From NCBI RefSeq assembly GCF_001593005.1, contig NZ_LQZQ01000001.1:186001-250000 (forward strand): 64,000 nt of DNA, read 5' to 3'. The first letter of the stretch is position 1, and the number at the start of each line of letters is the position of its first letter. Of this stretch, positions 43,654 through 53,265 are shown piece by piece. The position numbers and the translations under genes were made by a program. The notes under the pieces were generated by a model. The model saw only the letters and a list, made by a program, of their open reading frames with translations, was not told where the DNA came from and did not search any database. This stretch comes from Roseivirga ehrenbergii. GTDB taxonomy: Bacteria; Bacteroidota; Bacteroidia; Cytophagales; Cyclobacteriaceae.

Positions 43654-44928
43654 TTAAAAGTTTTCTGCTAGTCGGATTCCTGTGAACTGCCAACGTAGGT
43701 GTGGATGAAAAAAGTTTCGGTATGTGGGACGGATATGGTTACGACTTGTAGCATATGAACCACCTCGGAGTACCATGGTATTAATCATAAACTTACCATT
43801 ATACTCCCCTAGCGCTCCTTCTGGCTTTTCGTAAAACGGATAAGCTAAATAAGCACTATTTGTCCATTCCCAGACATCTCCGTAGAATTGAGTGTTTTTA
43901 CCCTGGCGAGGCATAGGCCTAAAATTTCGGTCGTCCACAAAATTGGCCGATTTTGGAATTTCAGGTTCGTGCAATTTGCAAGCTACTTCCCATTCAAACT
44001 CTGTAGGCAAACGTTTGCCCTTCCATTTGGCAAAAGCATCTGCCTCATAAAAGCTCACATGGCTTACAGGTTCATCTGGGTTAATATCTTCTAAGCCCGC
44101 TAAGGTATAATGCTTCCAAGCCCCACCTTGCTTAAGCCAATAAAATGGAGCTCGAATATTCTCCCTCTTCACCCATTCAAAACCTTCCATCAACCAATGA
44201 TTGAAGTCTTGGTAACCACCAGCTTCAATAAATTCCATGAACTCACCATTGGTGATCAACCGATCTTGAATTCGATAGCGGTGAAGAAAAACCTTATGCA
44301 CACCTTTCTCATTATCGAAATGGAAATCATTCCCTTGATAGCCAACGGTATAAACACCTTCTTCTACTTCAAGAAAATTCTCTGCAAGATTCGGCTGATG
44401 TTTTTCCGCCTGAAAGGATTTATAAACTGGAAATAATGGATTGATCCCCAAAATATGTTTGAGGTCGTAAACCAGTAATTCTTGGTGCTGCTGTTCGTGA
44501 TGGAGACCAATTTTCAATACTTCGATAACCTCATCATCAACCTCCTCTTCTGCAGAAAGAAAATGTTTCATGTGCTCATCTACATACGAACGATAAGCCA
44601 TAATTTCGTTTACCCAAGGACGTGATAATGCTCCTCGTTCGGAACGAATCCAGCGCTCGCCTTCAGTTTCATAATAGCTGTTGAACAGGAAATGATAATC
44701 TTTGTCGAAGACTTTGTAATCAACCATATTAGGTTTCAAAACGAAGTTTTCAAAAAACCAAGTGGTATGCGCCAAATGCCATTTGGGAGGACTAACATCT
44801 ACCACAGGCTGCACCACAAAGTCCTCTGGTTGCAAAGGCTCGCAAAGTTCGTTGGTTAGTGCTCTTACCTTTAGGTAATTGTCTAAAAGAGTATTAAGAA
44901 GTAAAACCTGATCTGTTGAAGAACTCAT
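43654..44928 (-). CDS. egtB: ergothioneine biosynthesis protein EgtB (iron-dependent sulfoxide synthase)
   Basis: A 424-residue non-haem iron enzyme. The N-terminal DinB-like domain supplies iron ligands His51 (PPKWHLAHTTW), His144 and His148 (HHEQQHQE, an HX3HXE arrangement), and the C-terminal domain is FGE-sulfatase-like (LPTEFEWEVACKL, GDVWEWTNSAYL, RGGSYATSR, FTGIRLA). It couples hercynine to a sulfur donor, either cysteine or gamma-glutamylcysteine. No egtA, egtC or egtE lies nearby, so cysteine may be the direct donor. The C-S lyase is not in the window. Confidence 0.92.
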   Translation of the reverse strand: MSSSTDQVLLLNTLLDNYLKVRALTNELCEPLQPEDFVVQPVVDVSPPKWHLAHTTWFFENFVLKPNMVDYKVFDKDYHFLFNSYYETEGERWIRSERGALSRPWVNEIMAYRSYVDEHMKHFLSAEEEVDDEVIEVLKIGLHHEQQHQELLVYDLKHILGINPLFPVYKSFQAEKHQPNLAENFLEVEEGVYTVGYQGNDFHFDNEKGVHKVFLHRYRIQDRLITNGEFMEFIEAGGYQDFNHWLMEGFEWVKRENIRAPFYWLKQGGAWKHYTLAGLEDINPDEPVSHVSFYEADAFAKWKGKRLPTEFEWEVACKLHEPEIPKSANFVDDRNFRPMPRQGKNTQFYGDVWEWTNSAYLAYPFYEKPEGALGEYNGKFMINTMVLRGGSYATSRNHIRPTYRNFFHPHLRWQFTGIRLAENF

Positions 44929-45046
44929 AATGAAGCAAGGGCGTTTCTTAATTAATCATTTTAATAGTACGCATTTACTTTTTTCAATCCGCACTAATAT
45001 AAGACCAATAACCCCTGCTAAAAGTTCTGAAAAATTTCAGAAAGGA

Positions 45047-46162
45047 CTAACCAATTTCAATAACAACATCATCGGTAAGCGGGTGACTCACACATGGAAG
45101 CACATAACCTTCGTTCAGTTCGGCTTCAGAAAGCCCTTCATCTTCATCCATTTTCACTTTTCCAGACACACATTTACCACGGCATGCTGTACATAATCCG
45201 CTTTGGCAAGAGAAAGGCAAATCAATATCTTCATCCAAACCTTTTTCAAGGATAGTCTCGCCAGGTTCAACAATGTATTTGAATTCTTCACCGTCATAAA
45301 TGACGGTTACTTCGCGCGCAATAATCTCATTGCTCACAGGCTCATTCTCCTTCTTCTTAGCCGCATCCGAAGTAAAACTTTCTTTATGAACTTGAGTCTT
45401 CGGAATATTTAGATTAGACAATGATGACTCTACAATATCCATCATTGGACCTGGGCCACACATAAAGAATTCTGTTTGCCCTTCTTCCATTTTAGGCAAC
45501 ATATCCAGCGCTTCTTTAATAATTTCTTGAGTGAGCAAGCCTTTGTAACCTTTCCATTCAGGTGGTGCTTCGCCTAGCACATGTACTACCTTAAAGCACT
45601 CTGGATTATCAATTTCCATTTGCGTCAAAGCAGATTTGAAAATAATTGAATCAGCATCTCTGTTGGCATAAATAAGAGAAACCTTTGATTTTGGTTCTTG
45701 ATTCAACGCGGATTTAGCAATCGACATTAAAGGTGTAATTCCACTTCCGCCACCAAAAAGAACAATATGCCTTTCGTTATTGGAATCGAAAGTAGTAGTA
45801 AAGTTTCCTATAGGCTCTAAGACCTCCATTACATCACCTGCTTTCAAGTTATCACCCAAATGATTTGACATCAAACCACCTTCAACACGCTTTACTGTTA
45901 CAGCTGGGTAATCGTCTACAAATGGTGAAGTACAAAGTGAATATGCTCTTCGTTCTTGCTTTCCATTAATGTTGGCGATAAGCGTGAAAAACTGACCTGA
46001 TTTGTACTTAATATTTCCAGAAGCTGGTTGTTCAAAGTAAATGCTAATGGCATCAGCAGTTTCGTTTACTACTTCTTTTACTGTTAAGTTTAAATGTCCG
46101 GCTTTTACCGAAGGAATTTCACTTTTCTCTGTCTGCTTTTTTTTGAATAATCCGAATGCCAT
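45047..46162 (-). CDS. paaE: phenylacetyl-CoA epoxidase reductase subunit PaaE
   Basis: A 371-residue reductase. The FAD-binding domain (about 25-130; RAYSLCTSPF, GGLMSNHLGDNL) and NAD(P)-binding domain (about 135-260; LFGGGSGITPLMSIAKSAL, FFMCGPGPMMD) are followed by a plant-type 2Fe-2S ferredoxin (about 280-370; CQSGLCTACRGKC and a final PCVSHP). It passes electrons from NADPH to the PaaAC di-iron site. Unlike in many genomes it is not in the paaABC(D) run but reads the other way, beyond egtBD, with its own -7 element. Confidence 0.9.
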   Translation of the reverse strand: MAFGLFKKKQTEKSEIPSVKAGHLNLTVKEVVNETADAISIYFEQPASGNIKYKSGQFFTLIANINGKQERRAYSLCTSPFVDDYPAVTVKRVEGGLMSNHLGDNLKAGDVMEVLEPIGNFTTTFDSNNERHIVLFGGGSGITPLMSIAKSALNQEPKSKVSLIYANRDADSIIFKSALTQMEIDNPECFKVVHVLGEAPPEWKGYKGLLTQEIIKEALDMLPKMEEGQTEFFMCGPGPMMDIVESSLSNLNIPKTQVHKESFTSDAAKKKENEPVSNEIIAREVTVIYDGEEFKYIVEPGETILEKGLDEDIDLPFSCQSGLCTACRGKCVSGKVKMDEDEGLSEAELNEGYVLPCVSHPLTDDVVIEIG

Positions 46163-46232
46163 GCTTTAAATTCTGTTTATAGAAATTGTCAGTGTAACAA
46201 CACCAATGCGTAGAAAGTAGTTTAAAAGAATG

Positions 46233-46240
46233 CAAAAGTA
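46233..46240 (-). promoter_or_regulatory. -7 element TACTTTTG upstream of paaE
   Basis: Exact TAnnTTTG match on the minus strand, 70 bases before the paaE start. No TTG at -33 and no copy of the PaaR-like palindrome was found in this gap. Confidence 0.4.
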
Positions 46241-46335
46241 ATCATCATCTGCTGAACTATGAATTGTTCTGCCAATTTAGATGCAGAAACCATGGAAGAG
46301 TTACAAAAATGGAGGTTCAAGCCAGTACATTTTAG

Positions 46336-46343
46336 TATCTTTG
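46336..46343 (+). promoter_or_regulatory. -7 element TATCTTTG upstream of purB
   Basis: Exact TAnnTTTG match, 23 bases before the purB ATG. Confidence 0.5.
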
Positions 46344-46366
46344 CCCTTTCTTTTTAAACCGAAAAA

Positions 46367-47710
46367 ATGGATTTGAATACACTCACGGCAATTTCGCCAA
46401 TTGACGGTCGCTATAGAAGAGTTACCAATGCGCTCACAGAATATTTTTCTGAATTTGCGCTAATTAAATACCGCGTTGAAGTAGAAGTAGAATATTTCAT
46501 CGCTCTATGCGAAATTCCTCTTCCGCAATTATCAGATGTGGACCCCAAAGTTTTTGATGCGCTTAGGGCTATCTACATAAATTTCACCGAGGCAGATGCC
46601 TTGAGCATCAAAGAAATTGAGAAAACCACGAATCATGATGTAAAAGCGGTTGAGTACTTTTTGAAAGACAAGTTTGAAGCACTTGGTCTTACAAAACACA
46701 TCGAATTCATTCATTTTGGGTTAACATCGCAGGATATTAATAACACCGCAATTCCTTTGTCTTTAAAAAGGGCCATGCACGAGGTGATTGAACCTTCTAT
46801 TTTGGAGGTGAAGAACACTATTAATGAAATGGCTGAAACATGGAAAAACATTTCTATGCTTGCCAAAACGCATGGTCAACCTGCTTCTCCAACCAGGTTA
46901 GGTAAAGAAATACAGGTGTTTAGCAATCGTATTGAAGAGCAAATGATTCTGTTGGGTGACATACCCTTTGCGGCAAAATTTGGTGGTGCTACTGGTAATT
47001 TTAATGCACATCACGTGGCCTACCCAGCCATCGACTGGATTGACTTTGGTAATGAGTTTGTGAAAGAATCACTTGGCTTACAGCGCAGCCACCCTACCAC
47101 ACAAATTGAGCATTACGATCATATTGCAGCCCTTTTCGATAATATGAAAAGGATTAACACCATTTTGATCGATTTCTCTCGTGATGTTTGGCAGTATGTG
47201 TCTATGAATTACTTCAAACAAAAAATTAAAGCAGGTGAAGTAGGCTCTTCGGCCATGCCACACAAAGTAAACCCAATTGACTTTGAAAATGCCGAAGGAA
47301 ACTTGGGAATTGCCAATGCAGTCTTCGAACACCTTTCTGCCAAACTACCAATTTCAAGGCTACAGAGAGACTTAACGGATTCTACGGTATTACGGAACAT
47401 TGGAGTGCCATTAGGCCATACGCTTATCGCTTTAAAATCGCTTGAAAAAGGAATTAAGAAGTTAGAGTTAAACCAAGCGGCTATTGATGCAGACTTGGAT
47501 GATAACTGGGCAGTTGTTGCCGAGGCTATTCAAACCATACTTAGAAGAGAAGGTTACCCTAAACCTTACGAAGCGCTAAAAGGCTTGACCAGAACCAATC
47601 AAAAAATCACTGCTGAAGTAATGAAAGAGTTTATTCTAACTTTAGAAGTTTCAGCAGAAATAAAAAATGAACTGATACAAATCAGTCCATTTAATTATAC
47701 TGGCCTATAA
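46367..47710 (+). CDS. purB: adenylosuccinate lyase
   Basis: A 447-residue cytosolic enzyme acting twice in purine synthesis (SAICAR to AICAR; adenylosuccinate to AMP). The signature GSSAMPHKVNPIDFEN lies at about 290-305. The His-containing segments TNHDVKAVEYF, GLTSQDINNTA and KTHGQPASPTRLG are in place. Length is typical of the E. coli-like long form. It is flanked by its own promoter and terminator and so is probably monocistronic. Confidence 0.95.
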   Translation: MDLNTLTAISPIDGRYRRVTNALTEYFSEFALIKYRVEVEVEYFIALCEIPLPQLSDVDPKVFDALRAIYINFTEADALSIKEIEKTTNHDVKAVEYFLKDKFEALGLTKHIEFIHFGLTSQDINNTAIPLSLKRAMHEVIEPSILEVKNTINEMAETWKNISMLAKTHGQPASPTRLGKEIQVFSNRIEEQMILLGDIPFAAKFGGATGNFNAHHVAYPAIDWIDFGNEFVKESLGLQRSHPTTQIEHYDHIAALFDNMKRINTILIDFSRDVWQYVSMNYFKQKIKAGEVGSSAMPHKVNPIDFENAEGNLGIANAVFEHLSAKLPISRLQRDLTDSTVLRNIGVPLGHTLIALKSLEKGIKKLELNQAAIDADLDDNWAVVAEAIQTILRREGYPKPYEALKGLTRTNQKITAEVMKEFILTLEVSAEIKNELIQISPFNYTGL

Positions 47711-47712
47711 GT

Positions 47713-47740
47713 AAAAAGCCCCTTACGGGGCTTTTTTTTT
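47713..47740. terminator. bidirectional terminator between purB and the TolC gene
   Basis: AAAAAGCCCC and GGGGCTTTTT around a TTAC loop, with nine T on the plus strand and five A before the stem that serve as a T-run on the minus strand. It ends just at the TolC-family stop codon. Confidence 0.85.
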
Positions 47741-49250
47741 ATTTCTTCGCTCTCTCTATTACTGAATCTGTTTTTGGATCGTATTCCAATAGTTCATTAT
47801 AAAGAAGCACATCGTCTTTGAAATCATACAAGGTCAATGTTCTTAACTCATAATAAGCATCCCAGTATTGTTGTAAAGCAGCAACATAGTTTCGTATCGC
47901 ACTATCTTTGCTGGTTCTAGCATTGGTCAACGTAAGAATATCAACTTTACCCGCCAAATACCTTCCGTTAGTAATCTCAAAACGCTTCAAGGCTATTTCC
48001 TCACTCTTTTTAGCCAACTCTATTTGCTCAATAATTTGCTGGAAGTTTCTTACCGCATTTGCAATTTCCTGATCGAAAGTAATCATATTTTGATCTATCG
48101 TAAACTCAGTCAGCTTCTGCTGCTCATATGCCTGATTCATTCTAGCTTTATTTCTACCACCATCAAGGATAGGCAAATTAAAACTCAACCTGAATTGTGA
48201 ACCAGCAGCTACATTACTTGATTGGTAAACTTCATTTAGCTCATCTCTTTGCGCACTATTATAGCCATATGAAGCAGATATTGACACGTTAAAGCGAGTT
48301 GCCCGTGCAGACGCGACATTACGTTCAGCCTGTAGTCTATCCAATTGAAAGTCTAAATACTCCGCTCTATTATCCTTAGCATACTGCAAAGCCGTTTCAT
48401 AGTCAATATCAAAAACTGGGACTTCCATGGGTGCTATTAGCTCCAAATCAACATTTTCCGTAAGACCAATAAAGTTTCTTAACTCAAGTGAAAGTGATTG
48501 AACTTCTAACTGTGCCTGCTGAGCATCACTTTCTGAGTTTAACAAATCAAGCTCTGTTTGTAATAATTGATCTTCAGTCGAGGTTCCAATGTTATAACGA
48601 CCTTGTTCCACTTTAAAAACAGTATCATTGGCCTGAGCATTCTGTAAAGCGATCTGTAGATTCTTCTGCTCAACAAGCAATCTAAAAAACAGGTTCGCTG
48701 CGGTTTGAGATGCTTGCTCCATAGACTGGACATACGACCTTTTTGATTGTTCATACTCCAACGGTTGGATCTTACTATCCCACTTAAAAGGGTTTACATT
48801 AAACAAAGGCTGAGTAATTGAAATACCAACGGGATCACCTTGATAGTATTTATTGTCACCATCAAAATCATCAAACCTTGCTAAGTTAGTTTCGAATGAG
48901 ACTGTAGTGTTAGTCCAAGGCAACACTTGCTCTAAGCCAAGACTTAAATCCGAATTATTCTGATTTACCTTACGAAATACTACAGAACCATCATTCTGTG
49001 TAACTGGTATAGATCTATTAGTGTAATTTGGTAATGTCCCTTGTAGTCTCAATTGAGGTTTTAATTGGGATTTATAAACATTGTAACTCCAATAGCCTAA
49101 AGTTCTCTGTGTTTCTGCTCTCTTAGCACTTCTAGAGTTTTCCTTTGCCAACTGAATCACCTCTTCCAGAGTTAAGACTCTTTTTTGTTGGGAAAAGGAT
49201 ACTTGAGACAGACCTATAAATAGTAATGATAATAATATGACCTTCTTCAT
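47739..49250 (-). CDS. TolC family outer-membrane efflux protein
   Basis: A 503-residue protein with a signal peptide (KVILLSLLFIGLSQVSFSQ) and two long coiled-coil helical repeats typical of the OEP/TolC fold (about 25-235 and 275-480; LEEVIQLAKENSRSAKRA, then MNQAYEQQKLTEFTIDQNMITFDQEIANAVRNF). It forms the outer-membrane exit duct. It is the last gene of an operon with an adaptor and a MacB-like permease and has a terminator at its stop. Confidence 0.85.
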   Translation of the reverse strand: MKKVILLSLLFIGLSQVSFSQQKRVLTLEEVIQLAKENSRSAKRAETQRTLGYWSYNVYKSQLKPQLRLQGTLPNYTNRSIPVTQNDGSVVFRKVNQNNSDLSLGLEQVLPWTNTTVSFETNLARFDDFDGDNKYYQGDPVGISITQPLFNVNPFKWDSKIQPLEYEQSKRSYVQSMEQASQTAANLFFRLLVEQKNLQIALQNAQANDTVFKVEQGRYNIGTSTEDQLLQTELDLLNSESDAQQAQLEVQSLSLELRNFIGLTENVDLELIAPMEVPVFDIDYETALQYAKDNRAEYLDFQLDRLQAERNVASARATRFNVSISASYGYNSAQRDELNEVYQSSNVAAGSQFRLSFNLPILDGGRNKARMNQAYEQQKLTEFTIDQNMITFDQEIANAVRNFQQIIEQIELAKKSEEIALKRFEITNGRYLAGKVDILTLTNARTSKDSAIRNYVAALQQYWDAYYELRTLTLYDFKDDVLLYNELLEYDPKTDSVIERAKK

Positions 49251-49265
49251 AATGTTTTTAGAATC

Positions 49266-50648
49266 TTATTCGTGTCTTAATGATGTAATAGGATCTTGAC
49301 TTGCAGCTCTTCTAGCGGGAGTAATCCCAAAAATAAGTCCTACAGTAGCAGCCACACCAAATGATATTGCAATAGAAGCAAAGCTAATTTCGGTTGGGAA
49401 GTCAGCTAAGGATGAGACCGCAAAGGCTAATGCAATACCCAAAATCACACCTATAATACCACCTGTTACTGAAATTAACACAGCTTCAAATAAAAATTGT
49501 GAAACAATATCAGTAGATTTTGCACCAATTGAAAGTCTCAGACCAATTTCTTTGATCCTCTCCATTACAGATGCTAACATGATATTCATAATTCCAATCC
49601 CTCCTACTAGAAGTGAGATAGCGGCAATGGCTGCTAACACGATATTAAAAATATTCTGTGTCCGTTGTTGTTGTTTTAAGAGCAACTCGGGAATAGTAAT
49701 TTCATAATCAATCACTCCAAAATGCCTTCTTTCTAGCATCCTCGAAAGTACTTCAGCCGTGGAGCTCAATTTAGCAGACTCACTAACCTGAACTACCAAA
49801 CGATCAATTTGATGATAGTTTTTAGGTGCTGAATCTTCAGACTCAGTTGAAGCACCAGAGATAGTAATACTCGGCCCACCTCTTCCAAAATTCATAGCAC
49901 TTATGCCTCCAAAACTCTTCTTCAAACCAGAGCCCGTCACCAAGTCTCGGTTAATATACCGCACCAGAACTGTTTGTATTGGAGCATATACATCCATGTT
50001 ATAATCACGAATACCAAGGTTAGAGATGGCTTTTTCTGAAATAAATCTTTCTTTAAGCACGCCAATTACCTCTAACCACTGAGAGCCTACCTTAATCTTT
50101 TGGCCAATAGGGTTTTCTTGAGGGAAGAATTTACTTTGAATCCCTTTACCAATAATAGCTACTGGGGCACCTACTCTCAATTGCTTTTCATTAAAAACAT
50201 CACCCGCATCTAATTCAAAGTTGGCAACCTGAAAATAGCTAGGTTCTACCCCAACTAATTTTGAAGACCTTCTTATCCCGTTTTTAATAATGTATGTTTC
50301 TAAAAGAATTTCAGGGCTAAGCCTTGAAATACCTGGAACACTTTCACGAATGCTTTCAACGTCAAGCAACTTTAAACCTGGCGAGAATTTCTTTTTATCG
50401 TTCTCATCAGACTCTCCTATTCGTTGCTCAGTTTGCTCTACTACTGGCTGAATAATGATATTATTCACCCCTACCAGCTCAATTTGCTCTAAGATCTCCT
50501 TTTGGGCACCATTACCAATGGCCAGCATAGCGATTACAGCGGCTACCCCAAAGATGATCCCCAAGGCAGTGAGCAAAGAGCGCAACTGATTGGCAAGCAC
50601 TGCTTCCAGTGCGATATAGAAATTAGATAATAAACTTTGCTTGTTCAT
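49266..50648 (-). CDS. MacB-like ABC transporter permease without ATPase domain
   Basis: A 460-residue protein: one N-terminal membrane segment (LRSLLTALGIIFGVAAVIAML), a periplasmic MacB_PCD domain (about 45-320) and three C-terminal segments of the FtsX domain (about 335-450; AAISLLVGGIGIMNIMLASVMERIKEIGLRLSIGA). MacB normally carries the ATPase at its N-terminus; here that part is absent. The required LolD/MacB-type ATPase is not in this operon and must come from elsewhere. It acts as the mechanotransmission subunit of a tripartite exporter. Substrate unknown. Confidence 0.85.
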   Translation of the reverse strand: MNKQSLLSNFYIALEAVLANQLRSLLTALGIIFGVAAVIAMLAIGNGAQKEILEQIELVGVNNIIIQPVVEQTEQRIGESDENDKKKFSPGLKLLDVESIRESVPGISRLSPEILLETYIIKNGIRRSSKLVGVEPSYFQVANFELDAGDVFNEKQLRVGAPVAIIGKGIQSKFFPQENPIGQKIKVGSQWLEVIGVLKERFISEKAISNLGIRDYNMDVYAPIQTVLVRYINRDLVTGSGLKKSFGGISAMNFGRGGPSITISGASTESEDSAPKNYHQIDRLVVQVSESAKLSSTAEVLSRMLERRHFGVIDYEITIPELLLKQQQRTQNIFNIVLAAIAAISLLVGGIGIMNIMLASVMERIKEIGLRLSIGAKSTDIVSQFLFEAVLISVTGGIIGVILGIALAFAVSSLADFPTEISFASIAISFGVAATVGLIFGITPARRAASQDPITSLRHE

Positions 50649-50657
50649 ATCGGATAA

Positions 50658-52172
50658 TTACTTCTGTGATGTACTTGGAGTCCCACCTCTAGTAGCTCCT
50701 TCAGCGCCAGTACCACGAGCGCCTCCTGCTGCACCACCACGAGTTCCTCCTCCTCTATTCCCACGTTGCATGTTTTGCATTTGAGAAGGATCTGTTATTC
50801 CTTGATCTTTCAATCTTTGGATAATCTCTGGGCTCATTGGAGTTCCGTCAGGCATTACCCATTTACTGTTATCTTCTAAAGTGTTTTCATTAGGATTGAT
50901 TTCATACTTCTGCATTCTTGTACCGTTCAACTCAGGAATTAATTCTGGCTCTTTTCCATCAGCAAACTCTGGTTTGCTTAAATATAATACATCACCTTCT
51001 TCAACACCCAAATCAATAACGGCCTCGTTACTGTTGGTCAAACCAACCTTAACCTCTTGAAGCGTACCGTTTTTCTTAATCACATAGTTGATAGAGTCAT
51101 TGTAAACATGTAGACATTCTAAAGGCACATGTATTACATCTGTAAGTTTTTGAGTTACAATAACATTACTAGTGGTCATTGATGGTCTCAATTCAGTATC
51201 ACTTTCATTTACCCTTACAATTACCTCAAACACTTTAGCGTCTGAATTTGGATTTTGCTGCCCCACTCTAGCCACTCTAGTTACTTTCCCAGTAAGTCTT
51301 TTATCAGGAAATGCATCTAAGCCAATCTGAACAGGCTGTCCAATTTTTACTTTTCTAATATCAACCTCATTAATATAAGTAGTTGAAATCATACTCGATA
51401 AATCCGGAAGTTCAGCAACCTCAGGACTCCAGCCGCTAAGTGAAGATCCTTCAACGATACGTTCTCCTCCAAATCCTTTTGTATAAATCACCATTCCATC
51501 TTGTGGTGCATAAATGGTAAAGCTTTCTAATAACTCTAATCCGCTATTATATCGTGCTCTCCTTCTGTTCAAATCCGCAGTCTCTTCAATCATATTGGCC
51601 TTAGCCTGAGAAACTTTAAGTTCGTAGTTATCAATTGCTCGCTCTTTATCTCTCAAAAGCTTCTCCAATTCATTCTGATATTTCTTAACCGTTGCTGGTG
51701 GCTCATACTGCGATTGCTCAATTTGTAATTGTTTCTCTTCAATTGAGTAATCTAAGTTGATCAACTTATCTCTTTCACTACCTAAAGTAAGAGCCGTATC
51801 TATCTTGGCGTTCTCATACTCGGCAATTTGAGCATCTAATTGATCCTTCTCTGATTGAATTTTTTCGAAAAGTTCAGCTTTATCTAAATCAGCAACGTAA
51901 TCGCCTTGCTTTACAATGGTGCCTTCTTCAACCAATTTTGTAATGGTCATATTTCGAATATTGAAATCTCTTGCGGCAGTTGGCCCCATGATTTTCGTAG
52001 ACTTTTCGGCAGATAGTTCTCCCGTAGTAGTTACTTCTACAGTAAAATCTCCTTTTTCAGCAGTAGCAAATAATGATGCTGTATCCTCAATGGCATCCGT
52101 CTTAAATACGGTGAGGGCAACAACGATAGCTGTAACGACAACCAAACCGATAATAATGAGTTTTTTTCTCAT
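50658..52172 (-). CDS. MacA-like periplasmic adaptor (HlyD/RND membrane fusion family)
   Basis: A 504-residue inner-membrane-anchored protein: N-terminal anchor (KLIIIGLVVVTAIVVALTVF), a lipoyl/barrel half-motif (VEEGTIVKQGDYVADLDKAEL), a coiled-coil hairpin (about 105-205), beta-barrel strands (IGQPVQIGLDAFPDKRLTGKV), then an unusual C-terminal tail (about 455-504) rich in Gly and Arg (MQRGNRGGGTRGG and similar). It bridges the permease and the TolC duct. A promoter precedes it (52204-52233). Confidence 0.85.
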   Translation of the reverse strand: MRKKLIIIGLVVVTAIVVALTVFKTDAIEDTASLFATAEKGDFTVEVTTTGELSAEKSTKIMGPTAARDFNIRNMTITKLVEEGTIVKQGDYVADLDKAELFEKIQSEKDQLDAQIAEYENAKIDTALTLGSERDKLINLDYSIEEKQLQIEQSQYEPPATVKKYQNELEKLLRDKERAIDNYELKVSQAKANMIEETADLNRRRARYNSGLELLESFTIYAPQDGMVIYTKGFGGERIVEGSSLSGWSPEVAELPDLSSMISTTYINEVDIRKVKIGQPVQIGLDAFPDKRLTGKVTRVARVGQQNPNSDAKVFEVIVRVNESDTELRPSMTTSNVIVTQKLTDVIHVPLECLHVYNDSINYVIKKNGTLQEVKVGLTNSNEAVIDLGVEEGDVLYLSKPEFADGKEPELIPELNGTRMQKYEINPNENTLEDNSKWVMPDGTPMSPEIIQRLKDQGITDPSQMQNMQRGNRGGGTRGGAAGGARGTGAEGATRGGTPSTSQK

Positions 52173-52203
52173 GACTCTTTTTATAATTGTTTTAAAATAT
52201 GTG

Positions 52204-52233
52204 CAAAACTAGGGCTATTAACTGTCTCTGCAA
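52204..52233 (-). promoter_or_regulatory. promoter of the adaptor-permease-TolC operon
   Basis: On the minus strand: TTG, 19 bases, TAGTTTTG, ending 31 bases before the adaptor ATG. The rest of the 325-base gap between the two divergent genes (52173-52497) holds no gene and no further strong signal besides the methyltransferase -7 element. Confidence 0.65.
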
Positions 52234-52475
52234 TTCCATATATAGAAATATGCAGCCACTAAAGTAAAAGCCAAAAAGGCTCGATATGTTTAAAAATCAC
52301 TGAATTACGTTTATTTAAACCAATGAGTTTCTCGAACCCCTTCTGTCGATCTTAGATGATTTTAACACACGTTTAGTTTAACCGGACTACGGTTCAATTA
52401 TAAAAACGGTAAATATTCAGTGCAGACAACAGCATGTTCCTTTCAGTGGCAAGCCATGCTTTTAATCTTATCTTC

Positions 52476-52483
52476 TATCTTTG
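52476..52483 (+). promoter_or_regulatory. -7 element TATCTTTG of the methyltransferase gene
   Basis: Exact TAnnTTTG match 14 bases before ATG at 52498. It lies inside the longer frame that could start with GTG at 52420, which argues for the ATG as the true start. Confidence 0.5.
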
Positions 52484-52497
52484 CGCAAATCGTTCGA

Positions 52498-53265
52498 ATG
52501 AAAAGATTCATCAGTTTTGTTATTAGAAAGGTACCTAGAAAATACCTCCAGCTCTTTAGTCATCACCTGTTAAAGGTGGTGAGCATTTTTATGCGTGGCA
52601 ACAATGTTACCTGCCCAATTTGTGAAATAAGCTACCGTAAATTTTTACCATACGGAAGACTAAACCCCAGAGAAAATGCCCTCTGCCCCGATTCGCTTTC
52701 GTTAGAACGGCATCGTTTAATGTGGCTCTACTTAAAAGAAAGAACGAGTTTCTTTACCGCCCCTCATAAACTTCTGCACATTGCCCCAGAACTATGCTTT
52801 ATCGACAAATTTAAAGCAATGTCAAATATTGATTATACCACTGCGGATTTAGAGTCCCCTTTGGCCGATGTGAAAATGGACGTTCATGATATCCCTTTTG
52901 AAGACAATACCTTTGATGTGGTTTTTTGTAATCATGTAATGGAGCACGTGGATGATGACATCAAAGCCATGAGCGAAATTCATAGGGTATTAAAACCAGG
53001 CGGCTGGGCTATTATTCAGTCTCCGCAAGATTATAGCCGAGAAGAAACATTAGAAGACCCCACCATTACCGACCCTAAAGAGCGTGAACGTGTTTATTGG
53101 CAAAATGACCACGTACGGTTATTTGGTTTAGATTATGGCAAGCGATTGGAAAAGGCCGGTTTTAAAGTAACAGAAGATCGATTTGTGATGGAATTACCAG
53201 CTGAAACTGTGAAAAAATATGCGCTTCCAGCTAATGAAATTATTTATTTCTGCGAGAAAGGTTGA
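52498..53265 (+). CDS. SAM-dependent methyltransferase, class I
   Basis: A 255-residue protein from ATG 52498 (MKRFISFVIRKVPRKYLQLF). A longer frame from GTG 52420 overlaps the promoter and is rejected. The N-terminus has CPICEISYRKF, a possible metal-binding Cys pair. The Rossmann core shows LHIAPELCFI (motif I variant), MDVHDIPFEDNTFDVVFCNHVMEHVDDD and VLKPGGWAIIQSPQ. The methyl acceptor is unknown; the neighbouring glycosyltransferases suggest a role in surface glycan or lipid modification, which is inference. It converges with the glycosyltransferase gene with a 22-base overlap. Confidence 0.8.
   Translation: MKRFISFVIRKVPRKYLQLFSHHLLKVVSIFMRGNNVTCPICEISYRKFLPYGRLNPRENALCPDSLSLERHRLMWLYLKERTSFFTAPHKLLHIAPELCFIDKFKAMSNIDYTTADLESPLADVKMDVHDIPFEDNTFDVVFCNHVMEHVDDDIKAMSEIHRVLKPGGWAIIQSPQDYSREETLEDPTITDPKERERVYWQNDHVRLFGLDYGKRLEKAGFKVTEDRFVMELPAETVKKYALPANEIIYFCEKG

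Noticed and set aside
52420-52497. GTG start giving a methyltransferase 26 residues longer
   Set aside because: The extra part spans the -7 element TATCTTTG and has no family similarity; ATG at 52498 is better.
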